From Nitrospirales bacterium (GTDB lineage: Bacteria; Nitrospirota; Nitrospiria; Nitrospirales; UBA8639): a DNA stretch of 64,000 nt. Shown here piece after piece: positions 27,071-35,213 of the stretch (its first letter is position 1; each line of letters starts with the position of its first letter). The DNA lies in assembly GCA_031315865.1 (NCBI GenBank), contig JALDRJ010000002.1, positions 765,147 through 829,146 on the forward strand, written 5' to 3'. The notes beneath the pieces were generated by a model, which saw only the letters and a program-made list of their open reading frames with translations, searched no databases and had not been told where the DNA came from. The position numbers and the translations under genes are program-made.

Positions 27071-28754
27071 CGACCACCCTCAACACTTCTTCAACTGTCG
27101 TCAGTCCTTGAAACGCCTTGGCCAGCCCATCTTCCTTCATCGTAATCATGCCTTCTTTACGGGCAATTCCTCGAATCGCTGGTAAATCCGGTCCTTGTAC
27201 GATCGGCAGATGTACCTGTTCGTTCATGAGAAAGACTTCATAAATACCCTGGCGTCCGCGAAAGCCGGTATTCCCGCATGCGCGGCACCCTTTTCCTTGC
27301 CACAGCCTCGGGGGCTCTCCCTCTGGCGGTTGAATCTTCAGTGCCTTCAAGACTTGCTCCACATCAGTCCGCTCTTCTTTACATCCGTGACAAATGAGCC
27401 GAAGAAGCCGCTGCGCGACAACTCCAGAAAGCGCCGATGCCAACAGATAGGGTTCAACTCCCATATCGATCAAACGAGGGATCGCCCCCACCGCATCGTT
27501 CGTATGTAACGTCGAAAAAACAAGGTGACCGGTCATGGCCGCGCGCATGGCCAAATCCGCCGTTTCGAGATCACGAATCTCTCCAACCATGATCACGTCG
27601 GGATCTTGCCGCAATAAGGCGCGAAGACCCGCGGCGAACGTCATGCCGATGCCTGGATTCACCTGAGTTTGCCTGACCATGGGCATTTGGTATTCCACGG
27701 GATCTTCTAGCGTAAACACGCCCTTCTCCTGCGCATTCACCTCTCGTAAACTGGTGTAGAGCGTGGTCGTTTTTCCACTCCCCGTCGGACCGGTGACCAG
27801 CAATATCCCGTATGGACGCTGCACGACGGATCGCACTCGCTGCTGATTATGCGCGGTAAACCCTAGCGAAGAGAATTCCAGGTTCACGGCGGATTTATCG
27901 AGAATTCGCATAACCACGCTTTCACCGAAATTCGTCGGTAAGGTCGACACACGCAAGTCGACCCGACGGGTGCCGGAAGTAAATGGAATTCGTCCATCCT
28001 GAGGCAACCGTTTTTCAGTCACATTTAACGTCGCCATGAGTTTCAATCGCGCGATAATCGAGGCTTGCAGAATTTTGGGAATGAGAATTTCTCGTCCGAG
28101 CAACCCATCGACTCGGATACGAATCCGCAAATACTGCTCATCTGGTTCGACGTGGATATCTGTGGCTCGAATCTGGATCGCAAAGGTGATGATCTGGTTA
28201 CAGAGCCGAATCATCGGCGCTTCGGTCCCTGATTGTTCCCCCAACGCGCCCAATCCTTGCTTGGCCAATTGGTCAACCAGATTCGTAATGGTCTCGCTCT
28301 GGGCATACAGGCGTTCGATCGCATCGGAGATCGTTTGCGACGGGGCGGCGACCACTTCGACGTTCAATCCCGTGATACGCTCAATGGTATCGACCGCCAT
28401 GACGTTGTACGTATCAGCGAATGCGACTTTTAGCAGATTGCCTTTTCTCTCGATCGGCAGGAGACGGAACTGCGCAGACAACTCATGGGGGACGAGTGCA
28501 AGCACATCGGGAGGAATGAAACAATCGGAGAGATCGAGAACCGTTGCTTGTGACTCGGTCGCCAGATAGGTCGTCAGAACTTCATCCGTGATGAACCCAA
28601 GACTGACGAGGGTTTCACCAAGAAATTTTCCGTTCCGCTTCGATTCTTTAAGGGCCAGATCGAGTTGGTCTTCTGCGAGCAGACCGTCAGCGACGAGTCG
28701 GTCACCAAGACGCTTGGGCTTGGTCGGTGCATGTTCCATGACGGATAAATTCAT
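27063..28754 (-). CDS. mshE: MshE-like pilus assembly ATPase (GspE/PilB family)
   Basis: 563 residues. The N-terminal MshEN domain (RLGDRLVADGLLAEDQLDLA, GKFLGETLVSLGFITDEVL) belongs to a family known to bind cyclic-di-GMP in MshE and PilB homologues. The C-terminal ATPase has Walker A GPTGSGKTTT (about 319-328), an Asp box (GVFTLEDPVEYQMPM), Walker B (RALLRQDPDVIMVGEIRD), a His box (GHLVFSTLHTNDA) and a zinc-binding tetracysteine (CHGC ... CRACG) before GFRGRQGIYEVFLM. It powers pilus extension. No PilT-like retraction ATPase is seen in the window. The start could also be the ATG at 28739 (MEHAPTKPKRLGDRL). c-di-GMP control is known for the family and is not shown by this sequence alone. Confidence 0.93.
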   Translation of the reverse strand: MNLSVMEHAPTKPKRLGDRLVADGLLAEDQLDLALKESKRNGKFLGETLVSLGFITDEVLTTYLATESQATVLDLSDCFIPPDVLALVPHELSAQFRLLPIERKGNLLKVAFADTYNVMAVDTIERITGLNVEVVAAPSQTISDAIERLYAQSETITNLVDQLAKQGLGALGEQSGTEAPMIRLCNQIITFAIQIRATDIHVEPDEQYLRIRIRVDGLLGREILIPKILQASIIARLKLMATLNVTEKRLPQDGRIPFTSGTRRVDLRVSTLPTNFGESVVMRILDKSAVNLEFSSLGFTAHNQQRVRSVVQRPYGILLVTGPTGSGKTTTLYTSLREVNAQEKGVFTLEDPVEYQMPMVRQTQVNPGIGMTFAAGLRALLRQDPDVIMVGEIRDLETADLAMRAAMTGHLVFSTLHTNDAVGAIPRLIDMGVEPYLLASALSGVVAQRLLRLICHGCKEERTDVEQVLKALKIQPPEGEPPRLWQGKGCRACGNTGFRGRQGIYEVFLMNEQVHLPIVQGPDLPAIRGIARKEGMITMKEDGLAKAFQGLTTVEEVLRVVDG

Positions 28755-28903
28755 GTATCGGTACCCATCGGAAAAGACAGCAAAGAAGAAACGCGAAGGA
28801 AGCTCAGAGGATCGAGTAGAAGGTGTCGGCTATAAAATATTCAAGTATGATTAGTCTCGTCTCACGCCTCCTTTTCCCATTGCTCCACCAGGGGGCAAAG
28901 CCC

Positions 28904-29569
28904 TTACCCATGATTGAGGTAAATCATCATTTGGTCAGTAGCCGAATCATATTTCACCCGGCCGCGCAAGACTCGTTGGGCCGTCGTGGTGCCCATACCC
29001 GGATCAATAATCGCGTCGACTTTGTCGAAATCGGAATCGCTGATTCCCGTAAAATAGACATAGACCACATTGGCCCCACTCGGGATATCGCTGTTCCCAT
29101 CATTATTCAGGTCCCACGCGATATTGGAGGCTGTTGTCGCTGTCCCGTAACTCACGGGTGCCGTGGCGGGCATGTATACGCCTGTTCCAAGCCCTGGAGG
29201 CACAGCCGTGACAAATTTGGCTAAATACGGGCCTTTGAACCTGGACCAGCCATTCGCGCCGGTGTTCAACGCATCGGATGAATCCAACGTCAAACGTGCC
29301 GGAAGCGAGACTGCCGTGGCGCTATCGCCGGTTGCCTCCGCGGTCGGGACTCCCGTGGCATCGAGAGGCAGCAACGAACTGATGTCGGAGTAGTAATCCA
29401 CCACGGCCGTTTCATACGTCCGGATAGCTGCAACCAAGGCATTAGCCTTTGATTCCGCCATAATCTCAAACACCTTTGGCAACAGTAATGCGACCAGAAT
29501 AGCGATGACGGCCAATACGCCGATCATTTCGATTAAGGTAAATCCTTGTTCGCGTCGTTCCTTATTCAT
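28904..29569 (-). CDS. MSHA-type major-pilin-like prepilin
   Basis: 221 residues. The start has AAGGG eight to nine bases upstream and a short leader MNKERREQG, cleaved before FTLIEMIGVLAVIAILVALL with Glu5: the most classical prepilin of the set. The globular part reads KANALVAAIRTYETAVVDYY, LPLDATGVPTAEATGDSATA, RFKGPYLAKF, AWDLNNDGNSDIPSGANVVY and ends GRVKYDSATDQMMIYLNHG. It closely resembles the pilin at 21189-21884, suggesting a duplication on either side of the machinery genes. With its short leader, good ribosome-binding site and location at the head of mshE-mshG it is my candidate for the major subunit. Confidence 0.87.
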   Translation of the reverse strand: MNKERREQGFTLIEMIGVLAVIAILVALLLPKVFEIMAESKANALVAAIRTYETAVVDYYSDISSLLPLDATGVPTAEATGDSATAVSLPARLTLDSSDALNTGANGWSRFKGPYLAKFVTAVPPGLGTGVYMPATAPVSYGTATTASNIAWDLNNDGNSDIPSGANVVYVYFTGISDSDFDKVDAIIDPGMGTTTAQRVLRGRVKYDSATDQMMIYLNHG

Positions 29570-29849
29570 AGAGAATTCCCTTCTTGTTCTCGACCAGAGG
29601 CTTAGACATACGTACGCACCGTTTCCCGCTTATAGTCATTATCCTGATAGCATTCTTCCCTTTTTCTTTCTTTGTTTCTCATCGGACATCTGATTCTCAG
29701 GCTTTAGGGAATTTCTGCCTACAACGTGAAAATTGTCTCAGGTCTTTTCATTCGGTGCCTATTTTCCTATTCGATGAATCTGCAAAGCCTGTCTTACACG
29801 AGAAACGAAGGCCAAACGATGACATACGTTTTACTCGGCATTCTCGGTG

Positions 29850-30542
29850 TTATTGATGAGCTAAATAGAGATTCAACGTCATGTCGGTTGAATCGTACTT
29901 GGCCCGCCCTCTGAGGCGTCTTTCTGTCGCGGTTGCCCCGATGTCCGGCTCGATGATCTTATCAACTCGCAGGAATTGCTCGGGCGTCAAGCCGACCACT
30001 CGAAGCATCACCACCGTGGCATTCGTGGGAATATCGTTTTTTCCATCGTCACCCTTGAGGTCCCAGGCATGATTACTCCCTGTCACGCTCACCCCCAGGG
30101 AGAGCGACCGAATGGTGGGCATATACATCGTTTCCCCCAATTCCGGCGGATACCGGGTATCGAATTTTTCGAGATACGGCCCTTGAAATCTGCTCCAAAG
30201 ATTGACCGTCCCAGCCTGCGGCCCACTAGCTGCGAGCGTGAGCCGGGCAGGAAGGGACTTGGGATTCGCACTATTCCCCGCCGGCTCCAGCCGCGGAATC
30301 CCCAGACCGTCTAAAGGCAATACGGTTCCTATGTCGGCATAATATCGACTGATCGCATGTTGATAGACTTTGGTCGACGCCACGAGCGACTCGGCCTTGG
30401 AGTCGGCGATGAGATCATAGACATGCGGGACGGTGATGGCGGCCAATACGGCTCCTATCGAGACCGCGCCGATGGTCTCAAGCAAACTCAAACCACTTTG
30501 GGCTCGAAGATCCATCGCTTCTCGTCTTTTTAAATTTTCCAT
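29850..30542 (-). CDS. Prepilin-like protein with a divergent class III signal
   Basis: 230 residues. The leader ends MDLRAQSG and the mature start is LSLLETIGAVSIGAVLAAIT, which keeps Glu5 but has Leu in place of Phe or Met at position 1. The body is a diverged relative of the two ~220-residue pilins (SLPARLTLAASGPQ, RFQGPYLEKFDTRYPPELGE, AWDLKGDDGKNDIP, RGRAKYDSTDMTLNLYLAHQ). It lies 280 bases upstream of the pilin at 28904-29569 on the same strand. It is probably a minor pilin. No clear ribosome-binding site is seen at the ATG at 30542. Confidence 0.82.
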   Translation of the reverse strand: MENLKRREAMDLRAQSGLSLLETIGAVSIGAVLAAITVPHVYDLIADSKAESLVASTKVYQHAISRYYADIGTVLPLDGLGIPRLEPAGNSANPKSLPARLTLAASGPQAGTVNLWSRFQGPYLEKFDTRYPPELGETMYMPTIRSLSLGVSVTGSNHAWDLKGDDGKNDIPTNATVVMLRVVGLTPEQFLRVDKIIEPDIGATATERRLRGRAKYDSTDMTLNLYLAHQ

Positions 30543-30889
30543 TGATCTAATCAGCTTTTCTCACCTCGTATTTTCGGTTCTTTTCCAGATGATCTAGAGT
30601 TGTAGTTTAGAATTCAGACCGGTGAACTAACATTTAACGATTATCTAAGCAGAGACTAGCGTGTTACATACGTATAAATATTTACATCTAGTCTATTCAC
30701 GTACACCAGACATCGATGACCTCGCTCTCAGTAAAAATTAGTATTTTGTACGTATATTGCTTTTTAGTGATTTGTGCATTACCATCCACAATCCCAAAAG
30801 TTTCTGTAGGCAGTTATTATTAACCGCAGTTATTTATATTCTCTTCGGCCTTTGCTATACCCCTCATACACTAAAGGCCAAGAGTGCAG
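30543..30889. other. AT-rich divergent intergenic region upstream of the VPLPSA-type gene
   Basis: About 350 bases that are visibly more A+T-rich than the flanking genes, with runs such as ACGTATAAATATTTACAT near 30669-30686 and GTACGTATATTG near 30747. Promoters for the pilin at 30542 (minus) and the gene at 30904 (plus) should be here. I cannot assign exact -35/-10 boxes. No RNA gene or repeat recognised. Confidence 0.4.
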
Positions 30890-30903
30890 AAGGAGGTTGT
30901 GAG

Positions 30904-31677
30904 ATGAGGATTAACTCAAAGGTAGCAATACCTGTTTTACTAGGTTCATTTTTAGCCTTAACAGTTAGCACGAGTTGGGCAGCGCTATTTGATCTCTCGT
31001 CTGCCCCTTCATCAGCCACTATCAATGGAGCAATGTTCGAAACGTCTGATACCAATACGGGAGCCGGTTCAGGGCACATTCAATCGTTCCTTCGAACACA
31101 AAAAAACGGCTCTGAAGCAGGGTTTAACACAGATGCTAGACCTTTTAACCTAGATCAAGTTACCGGAAACTTCACTCGTTCCCTCATGCTTAGCGATCTG
31201 GCCGTTGTTGATGTGGGCGGCACAGACTATTTTGAATTACGGTTGGACATTAATGAGCCGGGTGGCGCTCAGTCCTTGATCACACTGCAGGAGTTAGAAT
31301 TATGGGTTCACACCACTCCTGATGATAACGATTATAGCGACGGATTGGGCACAAAAGTTTATGACCTAGGAGGAAACACAGTCCTCATGGACAACGGGGT
31401 CGGAGGAAGTGCCGGTAGTGGTGACTTTGATTACGATGTCTTATTCCCTACCGCAATCTTGAGCGGTTTTAGCCCTGACAACTTTCTCTATCTCTACAAT
31501 GTCTTCGGTGATACAGACATGATGAGCGAACCTTCGCAAGCCGGGTTTGAGGAGTGGGCCGCCGTAACGAACGGCCCCACACCTGTTCCTGTTCCATCAG
31601 CCGTCTGGCTATTTGGTACCGGACTCATCGGACTCATCGGCATCACCCGACGAAAAAACTTCCTTCAGAATAAGTAA
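30904..31677 (+). CDS. VPLPSA-type PEP-CTERM sorting domain protein
   Basis: 257 residues. AAGGAGG at 30890-30896, seven bases before the ATG at 30904, decides the start against the longer frame from 30757. A signal peptide (IPVLLGSFLALTVSTSWA) is followed by a ~190-residue ectodomain without a recognised family (TNTGAGSGHIQSFLRTQKNG; VVDVGGTDYFELRLDINEPG; LQELELWVH), and a C-terminal sorting signal with VPVPSAVWLFGTGLIGLIG followed by basic ITRRK. This is the VPLPSA variant of PEP-CTERM, processed by exosortase. Codons end in A or T more often than in neighbouring genes, a hint of recent transfer or a different expression class. It stands alone, with its own terminator. Confidence 0.88.
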   Translation: MRINSKVAIPVLLGSFLALTVSTSWAALFDLSSAPSSATINGAMFETSDTNTGAGSGHIQSFLRTQKNGSEAGFNTDARPFNLDQVTGNFTRSLMLSDLAVVDVGGTDYFELRLDINEPGGAQSLITLQELELWVHTTPDDNDYSDGLGTKVYDLGGNTVLMDNGVGGSAGSGDFDYDVLFPTAILSGFSPDNFLYLYNVFGDTDMMSEPSQAGFEEWAAVTNGPTPVPVPSAVWLFGTGLIGLIGITRRKNFLQNK

Positions 31678-31705
31678 CATAATTCTCTAGAGGATTATAA
31701 AATAA

Positions 31706-31742
31706 AGAGCCCCAGCCGTTAGAAAGCTGGGGCTTTTTTGTT
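31706..31742 (+). terminator. Intrinsic terminator after the VPLPSA-type gene
   Basis: A perfect nine-base stem (AGCCCCAGC / GCTGGGGCT) with a nine-base loop followed directly by a run of T residues, 30 bases after the stop codon at 31677. Confidence 0.9.
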
Positions 31743-31807
31743 TTTATGATTTATCGAAACTCTAGTCGAAGATTTGAATGGATGGTAATCGTCTTCCAAA
31801 AATTACG

Positions 31808-32506
31808 TCACTGATGAGTTTTCAGCCCTGTTAGCGCAATTTTCGCGAATGGATCGCCTTGCTTGGAAGCGCGAGCGTACAATCGCTTGGCTTTTTCGAT
31901 ATTCCGATGGGCTGGCTCTCCATCAGCATAGAGAGACCCCAGGTGAACTAAGGCCGACGGATTATCCGGTTGCAGCTCAAGAGCCTGCTCGTAAGCCTCA
32001 ATAGCTTCCGTGACCTTGTTTTGCATTCTGAGCGCACTTCCGAGTCCTACATACGCTTCGACAAACGTGGGGTTCTGACGAATCGCCTGCCGATAAGACG
32101 CGATCGCTCCTTGGGAGTTTCCCCCAACCAGCAATGACCATCCTAATTCAGTATGCCACCGCTCATCATGATCTTGATTCAAGGATTCTCCCGGTTCCGG
32201 TACGTGGACTGGAGTTTCGGGGAGCTGCGCATTGAGAGGCAACGGAGGCGCCACGAGCGCGAGGGGAGTGACGTGGGTCAGCGGTTGCTGGATTCGCTTG
32301 GCTGTTTGAAAGATCGTAGCATCCCGCAGGCTATCGTGAATGGCGACGCCCGTAAACTGCCCATGCCGTGCAGACTGCTGGTCCATCTGGAGTGACGAGT
32401 GCATCACGTCAGCTTTCGGGCTTGCTGAACATCCCAGGACCAGTGAAAAACCGATAATGATAGACACGCAGACCGTTGGTCTTTGCTGTTTGTTGTCACC
32501 ATGCAT
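31808..32506 (-). CDS. TPR-repeat lipoprotein
   Basis: About 232 residues from the ATG at 32506, chosen because it gives a lipoprotein signal (VCVSIIIGFSLVLGCSAS, with Cys as the expected lipid anchor). The longer open frame from 32767 has no such signal. The upstream sequence is a run of eight G, which could act as a purine-rich ribosome-binding site. The C-terminal half contains tetratricopeptide repeats (WHTELGWSLLVGGNSQGAIA, PTFVEAYVGLGSALRMQNKV, AIEAYEQALELQPDNPSALV) and ends with a Sel1-like segment (AKRLYARASKQGDPFAKIAL). It is probably attached to the outer membrane facing the periplasm and may serve as a scaffold. It resembles PilF-type lipoproteins in layout, but a pilus link is unproven. 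Confidence 0.75.
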   Translation of the reverse strand: MHGDNKQQRPTVCVSIIIGFSLVLGCSASPKADVMHSSLQMDQQSARHGQFTGVAIHDSLRDATIFQTAKRIQQPLTHVTPLALVAPPLPLNAQLPETPVHVPEPGESLNQDHDERWHTELGWSLLVGGNSQGAIASYRQAIRQNPTFVEAYVGLGSALRMQNKVTEAIEAYEQALELQPDNPSALVHLGSLYADGEPAHRNIEKAKRLYARASKQGDPFAKIALTGLKTHQ

Positions 32507-32953
32507 GATATGCCCCCCCCGCTGAATTCCGAGACGCATTGCTCGTCCCCCTAGCCATTCGCGTCTCGTACAAGAACTGGTTTTCGGCGTATCGTAGAGT
32601 TGACGAGTCACGAAAACGCCTCTTGATGGATTTCCTACCCTATCGGGCTCTGCACCAATTGCTTGACGCAAAGGGAAAAAGCAAGAATGATCAGCGTGAA
32701 GAAAGTAACACAAGCGGTATGAAAAGGGGGGTTGGGTGCAGTATATGAAAAGAATATCGGGGAACAAGATTCAACGGCTACAATTTCAGAGCATCGCTCG
32801 ACTCTTTTTACGAACAAACAGCACAATCAGCTATGGGGTCAGAAAGCACGAAGCCCGCCAAAAAGCGGCGGGCTTGAGCAAGAGCCATCCTCAATGGAAA
32901 TGGCTTAATGGAAAGGCCTTGATGGAAAGACTTAAAGTCAGGTGTGGGAACGT
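32507..32953. other. Intergenic region with one terminator-like hairpin
   Basis: About 450 bases between a glutaredoxin gene and a TPR lipoprotein gene, both leftward. Apart from the hairpin at 32851-32875 and the G-run near the lipoprotein start I see no gene, repeat or RNA. It must hold the promoter of the lipoprotein gene. Confidence 0.5.
32851..32875 (-). terminator. Terminator-like hairpin after the bolA-grxD pair
   Basis: A nine-base perfect stem (AAGCCCGCC / GGCGGGCTT) with a seven-base loop containing an A-run on the plus strand. It lies about 80 bases downstream of the glutaredoxin stop. The following minus-strand sequence is only weakly T-rich, so termination efficiency is uncertain. 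Confidence 0.6.
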
Positions 32954-33280
32954 TTATTCACTCTTAAACGCTTCGTCCAACAGGGGTTGAAGCTCTCCCT
33001 TTTGTTCCATTGGTCCCAGCACATCCGTATCGCCATAGAACGTTCCGTTGATAAACACTTTTGGCAAGGTTGGCCAATTGGTCATTTTATTCAGAAACTC
33101 CCGCTTTTCCGGGTTGGTCAAGACGTTAATGAGTTCGTACGGATGGCCAAATTTATTGAAGAATTCCATCGTCTCGACGGTAAACCCGCATTGTGGCGCG
33201 GTCTTCGTGCCCTTACCATAGATCAGTATCTTATGTTCTTTGATTTCACGCTGCACTTCTTCTTCGATAGGGTTAGACAT
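32954..33280 (-). CDS. grxD: Monothiol glutaredoxin (Grx4/GrxD type)
   Basis: 108 residues from the ATG at 33280, which has AAGGAG about ten bases upstream; a longer frame from 33346 overlaps bolA and lacks support. It has the monothiol Grx4 layout: EEVQREIKEHKILIYGKGTK, the active site PQCGFT, WPTLPKVFINGTFYGDTDVL (TVP-like and GG-like glutathione sites, here TLP and GDTD). The active site is CGFT where the family usually has CGFS. Such proteins bind a [2Fe-2S] cluster with glutathione and, with BolA, take part in iron-sulfur trafficking. The gene starts 14 bases after the bolA stop, a very common pairing. Confidence 0.92.
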   Translation of the reverse strand: MSNPIEEEVQREIKEHKILIYGKGTKTAPQCGFTVETMEFFNKFGHPYELINVLTNPEKREFLNKMTNWPTLPKVFINGTFYGDTDVLGPMEQKGELQPLLDEAFKSE

Positions 33281-33293
33281 TTTTCTTCTCTCC

Positions 33294-33533
33294 TTATGTT
33301 TCGTCTGGGGTTTTTGCCTGGAGTTCCACCGCATGGATACGGCCATCTTTCATGGGCTCGTCGAGGGCTTGATAGATCATACGATGACGATCTAAAAGAT
33401 TTTTCCCTTCAAACATACCTGACACGACTTCCACGTTAAAATGATCCATCGTGCCCGTTCGATCGACGACAGCGACCTTAGCGTCGCTCATGGATCGTTG
33501 TATGTATATGGTAAGGTCTTCTTTACTGATCAT
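33294..33533 (-). CDS. BolA family protein
   Basis: 79 residues with the BolA fold signature: DLTIYIQRSMSDAKVAVVDR, DHFNVEVVSGMFEGKNLLDR, the conserved HRMIYQALDEPM and the end DGRIHAVELQAKTP. The invariant His in the HRMIYQAL segment is present, and there is no Cys in the loop, as in YrbA/BolA2-type proteins. BolA proteins form heterodimers with monothiol glutaredoxins and help in iron-sulfur handling. The grxD gene follows 14 bases downstream, so the two are almost certainly co-transcribed. Confidence 0.93.
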   Translation of the reverse strand: MISKEDLTIYIQRSMSDAKVAVVDRTGTMDHFNVEVVSGMFEGKNLLDRHRMIYQALDEPMKDGRIHAVELQAKTPDET

Positions 33534-33628
33534 GATTCATCACGCTCCAATGTATGATTTCCGTGCCTGATCTCTTGCTCCTCAATATAGCCAACCTTCT
33601 CATCGTTGTGCAATTCTTCTTCCTCATG

Positions 33629-34373
33629 TCATCTTTCCCGTTTCGATCCATTTGCAGGGTGGGATAGGGCTCCAGTGATAAAGGGTCCCAGGTTGGCGAG
33701 CACATTCATGGGAATCTCATGTCCTCCCCGGAACTCATGCCAGTCGACTGAAAGACCTTCGTGTCTCAGCATATCGCAAAGCTGTTTCGCCACATCGGGC
33801 GAGAGGATTGGATCATCCGTTCCATGGCTCTGAAAAACCGGAATCCCTTTCCGGCGACACGCCAATGGCGCCCATTCATCTCGAGCGATCAGGGAGCCTG
33901 ACATCATGACTAAACCGGCAAATGGATCATCTGTTCGCAACACGACGTCACAGGCCAGCATGGCCCCTTGGGAGAATCCACCGAGGAGCAATTCGCTCGA
34001 ATCCACTCGGAAATCTTCTCTGATCACTCCCAACAGTTCAACAACCGCCTCACGCGCCCTGTCCAAACCAGCCGGCACTTCTTTCGTCAACTGCTCCCAG
34101 TTACCCTGTGCGCGTTCACGGGCCAGACGCTCCATATCCAACATCCACCAGGCCCTTGATTCGCCAAACCCCATCATGAGCGACAACGGCGCGGCCGGGA
34201 ACACAAACCTGGTATCTTCTGGAACGTCTAGCACTCGCCAAAGCGGCGACAAGATCATCTCCTGGCGCCCCAAATCCATGGAGTAACACGACTACCGGGC
34301 CTGTGCCGCCTCCTTCGCGATCATTCCCGCCGGCGATGCGAACCTGTAACCCAGCGATCGTGCGTTCTTTCAT
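33629..34373 (-). pseudogene. Phospholipase/carboxylesterase-family hydrolase interrupted by a frameshift
   Basis: The N-terminal part is in one frame (from the ATG at 34373: MKERTIAGLQVRIAGG, then GPVVVLLHGFGAPGDDLV), and the rest in another (LWRVLDVPEDTRFVFPAAPL to the stop at 33629). The reading frames meet at about 34243-34252, where one extra base in the run coding DDLV-LWRVLD would explain the break. The catalytic set is complete across the two frames: oxyanion HGFG, nucleophile GGFSQGAM, Asp in SHGTDDPILS and His in GGHEIPM. This is the alpha/beta-hydrolase family of YpfH/esterase II. If the base is real the gene is dead or needs frameshifting; a single sequencing error is equally likely. 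Confidence 0.8.
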
Positions 34374-34477
34374 ACCGATGCCCCGAAATCGAAAATCATG
34401 AAACCTTCACCTTAATAATGCAGTGCCTGACGATACAGAAAATGCTATAGACGAGAGGCGAACAAGGAGCGACGAGT

Positions 34478-34657
34478 TCAATGCCCCATTTTGGGGGACC
34501 CGGCATTGGCACCTTGAGTGATCAATGGTATCCTGAGGGTTTGCTTGCAGTGCGTGCAATTGATTTTCATCGTGTTAGGATCAGGATAGACGATGTCCTG
34601 TTCTTTGATCCAGAACAACAGGCTGCATTTGGGACACTTTCTCACGAGCATCGGCAT
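34478..34657 (-). CDS. Small zinc-ribbon protein
   Basis: 59 residues from the ATG at 34657 (GGAG nine bases upstream; a further ATG at 34678 is in frame). Two CxxC knuckles (VRKCPKCSLLFW and INCTHCKQTLRIP) spaced by about 20 residues form a minimal zinc ribbon similar to MJ0042-type fingers. Nothing else in the protein is recognisable. Leftward, upstream of the frameshifted hydrolase by about 100 bases. Role unknown. Confidence 0.65.
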   Translation of the reverse strand: MPMLVRKCPKCSLLFWIKEQDIVYPDPNTMKINCTHCKQTLRIPLITQGANAGSPKMGH

Positions 34658-34731
34658 AAGGCATTCTCCATCGATCACTAGTTTTTTAGTAGCCGTTTAG
34701 TGTAATACAGAGCAGCCTGTAATCTCCAGCC

Positions 34732-35139
34732 ATGGTCACATTTTCCGAATCGAAAGATTTTCCTCCTGAGCTCCTGATCGTCTTATTTAATCAGACCCAG
34801 TGGTCGCAAGGACGAACCGTTCACGATACCTTGACCATGCTCGCTCAGAGCGACCTCGTGATATCTGCCTGGGACAGCAACCGCTTGATTGGATTTGGCC
34901 GCGTTCTGACGGATTATGTGTTTCGGGCCTCGATCTGGGACGTCATTGTCGACCGGCAGTATCAAGGGCGGGATATTGGCACACAGGTGATGCGCCGCAT
35001 CCTCGATCACCCATCCTTAAAAAACGTGGAACTGTTCTGGCTCTGCACTCGTGACAAACAAGCCTTCTATGCGACCCTGGGCTTCTCGGATCGGGAACAG
35101 ACGGGCATGGTGTGGGACCGCAAGAAACATGGTTCATGA
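34732..35139 (+). CDS. GNAT-family N-acetyltransferase
   Basis: 135 residues covering the core GNAT fold: VISAWDSNRLIGFGRVLTDY (strand 2-3 region), RASIWDVIVDRQYQGRDIGT, where QYQGRDIGTQVM is the acetyl-CoA pyrophosphate-binding motif A, and the end FYATLGFSDREQTGMVWDR. This is the short bacterial GNAT type. The substrate is unknown. It ends 74 bases before the start chosen for anmK; the two could share a transcript. Confidence 0.85.
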   Translation: MVTFSESKDFPPELLIVLFNQTQWSQGRTVHDTLTMLAQSDLVISAWDSNRLIGFGRVLTDYVFRASIWDVIVDRQYQGRDIGTQVMRRILDHPSLKNVELFWLCTRDKQAFYATLGFSDREQTGMVWDRKKHGS

Positions 35140-35213
35140 ACGCCTGTCTTTATTCGTGCGCCTCGACATTCTATGAATCTTTCCGGCACTCGTTCAGTCA
35201 TAGGATCCCCACG

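Noticed and set aside
32942-33439. A 165-codon rightward frame across the glutaredoxin and bolA genes
   Set aside because: It is a shadow of two well-recognised minus-strand genes.
34240-34260. Programmed ribosomal frameshifting in the esterase
   Set aside because: There is no slippery heptamer or clear downstream structure at the junction; a plain indel or sequencing error is simpler.
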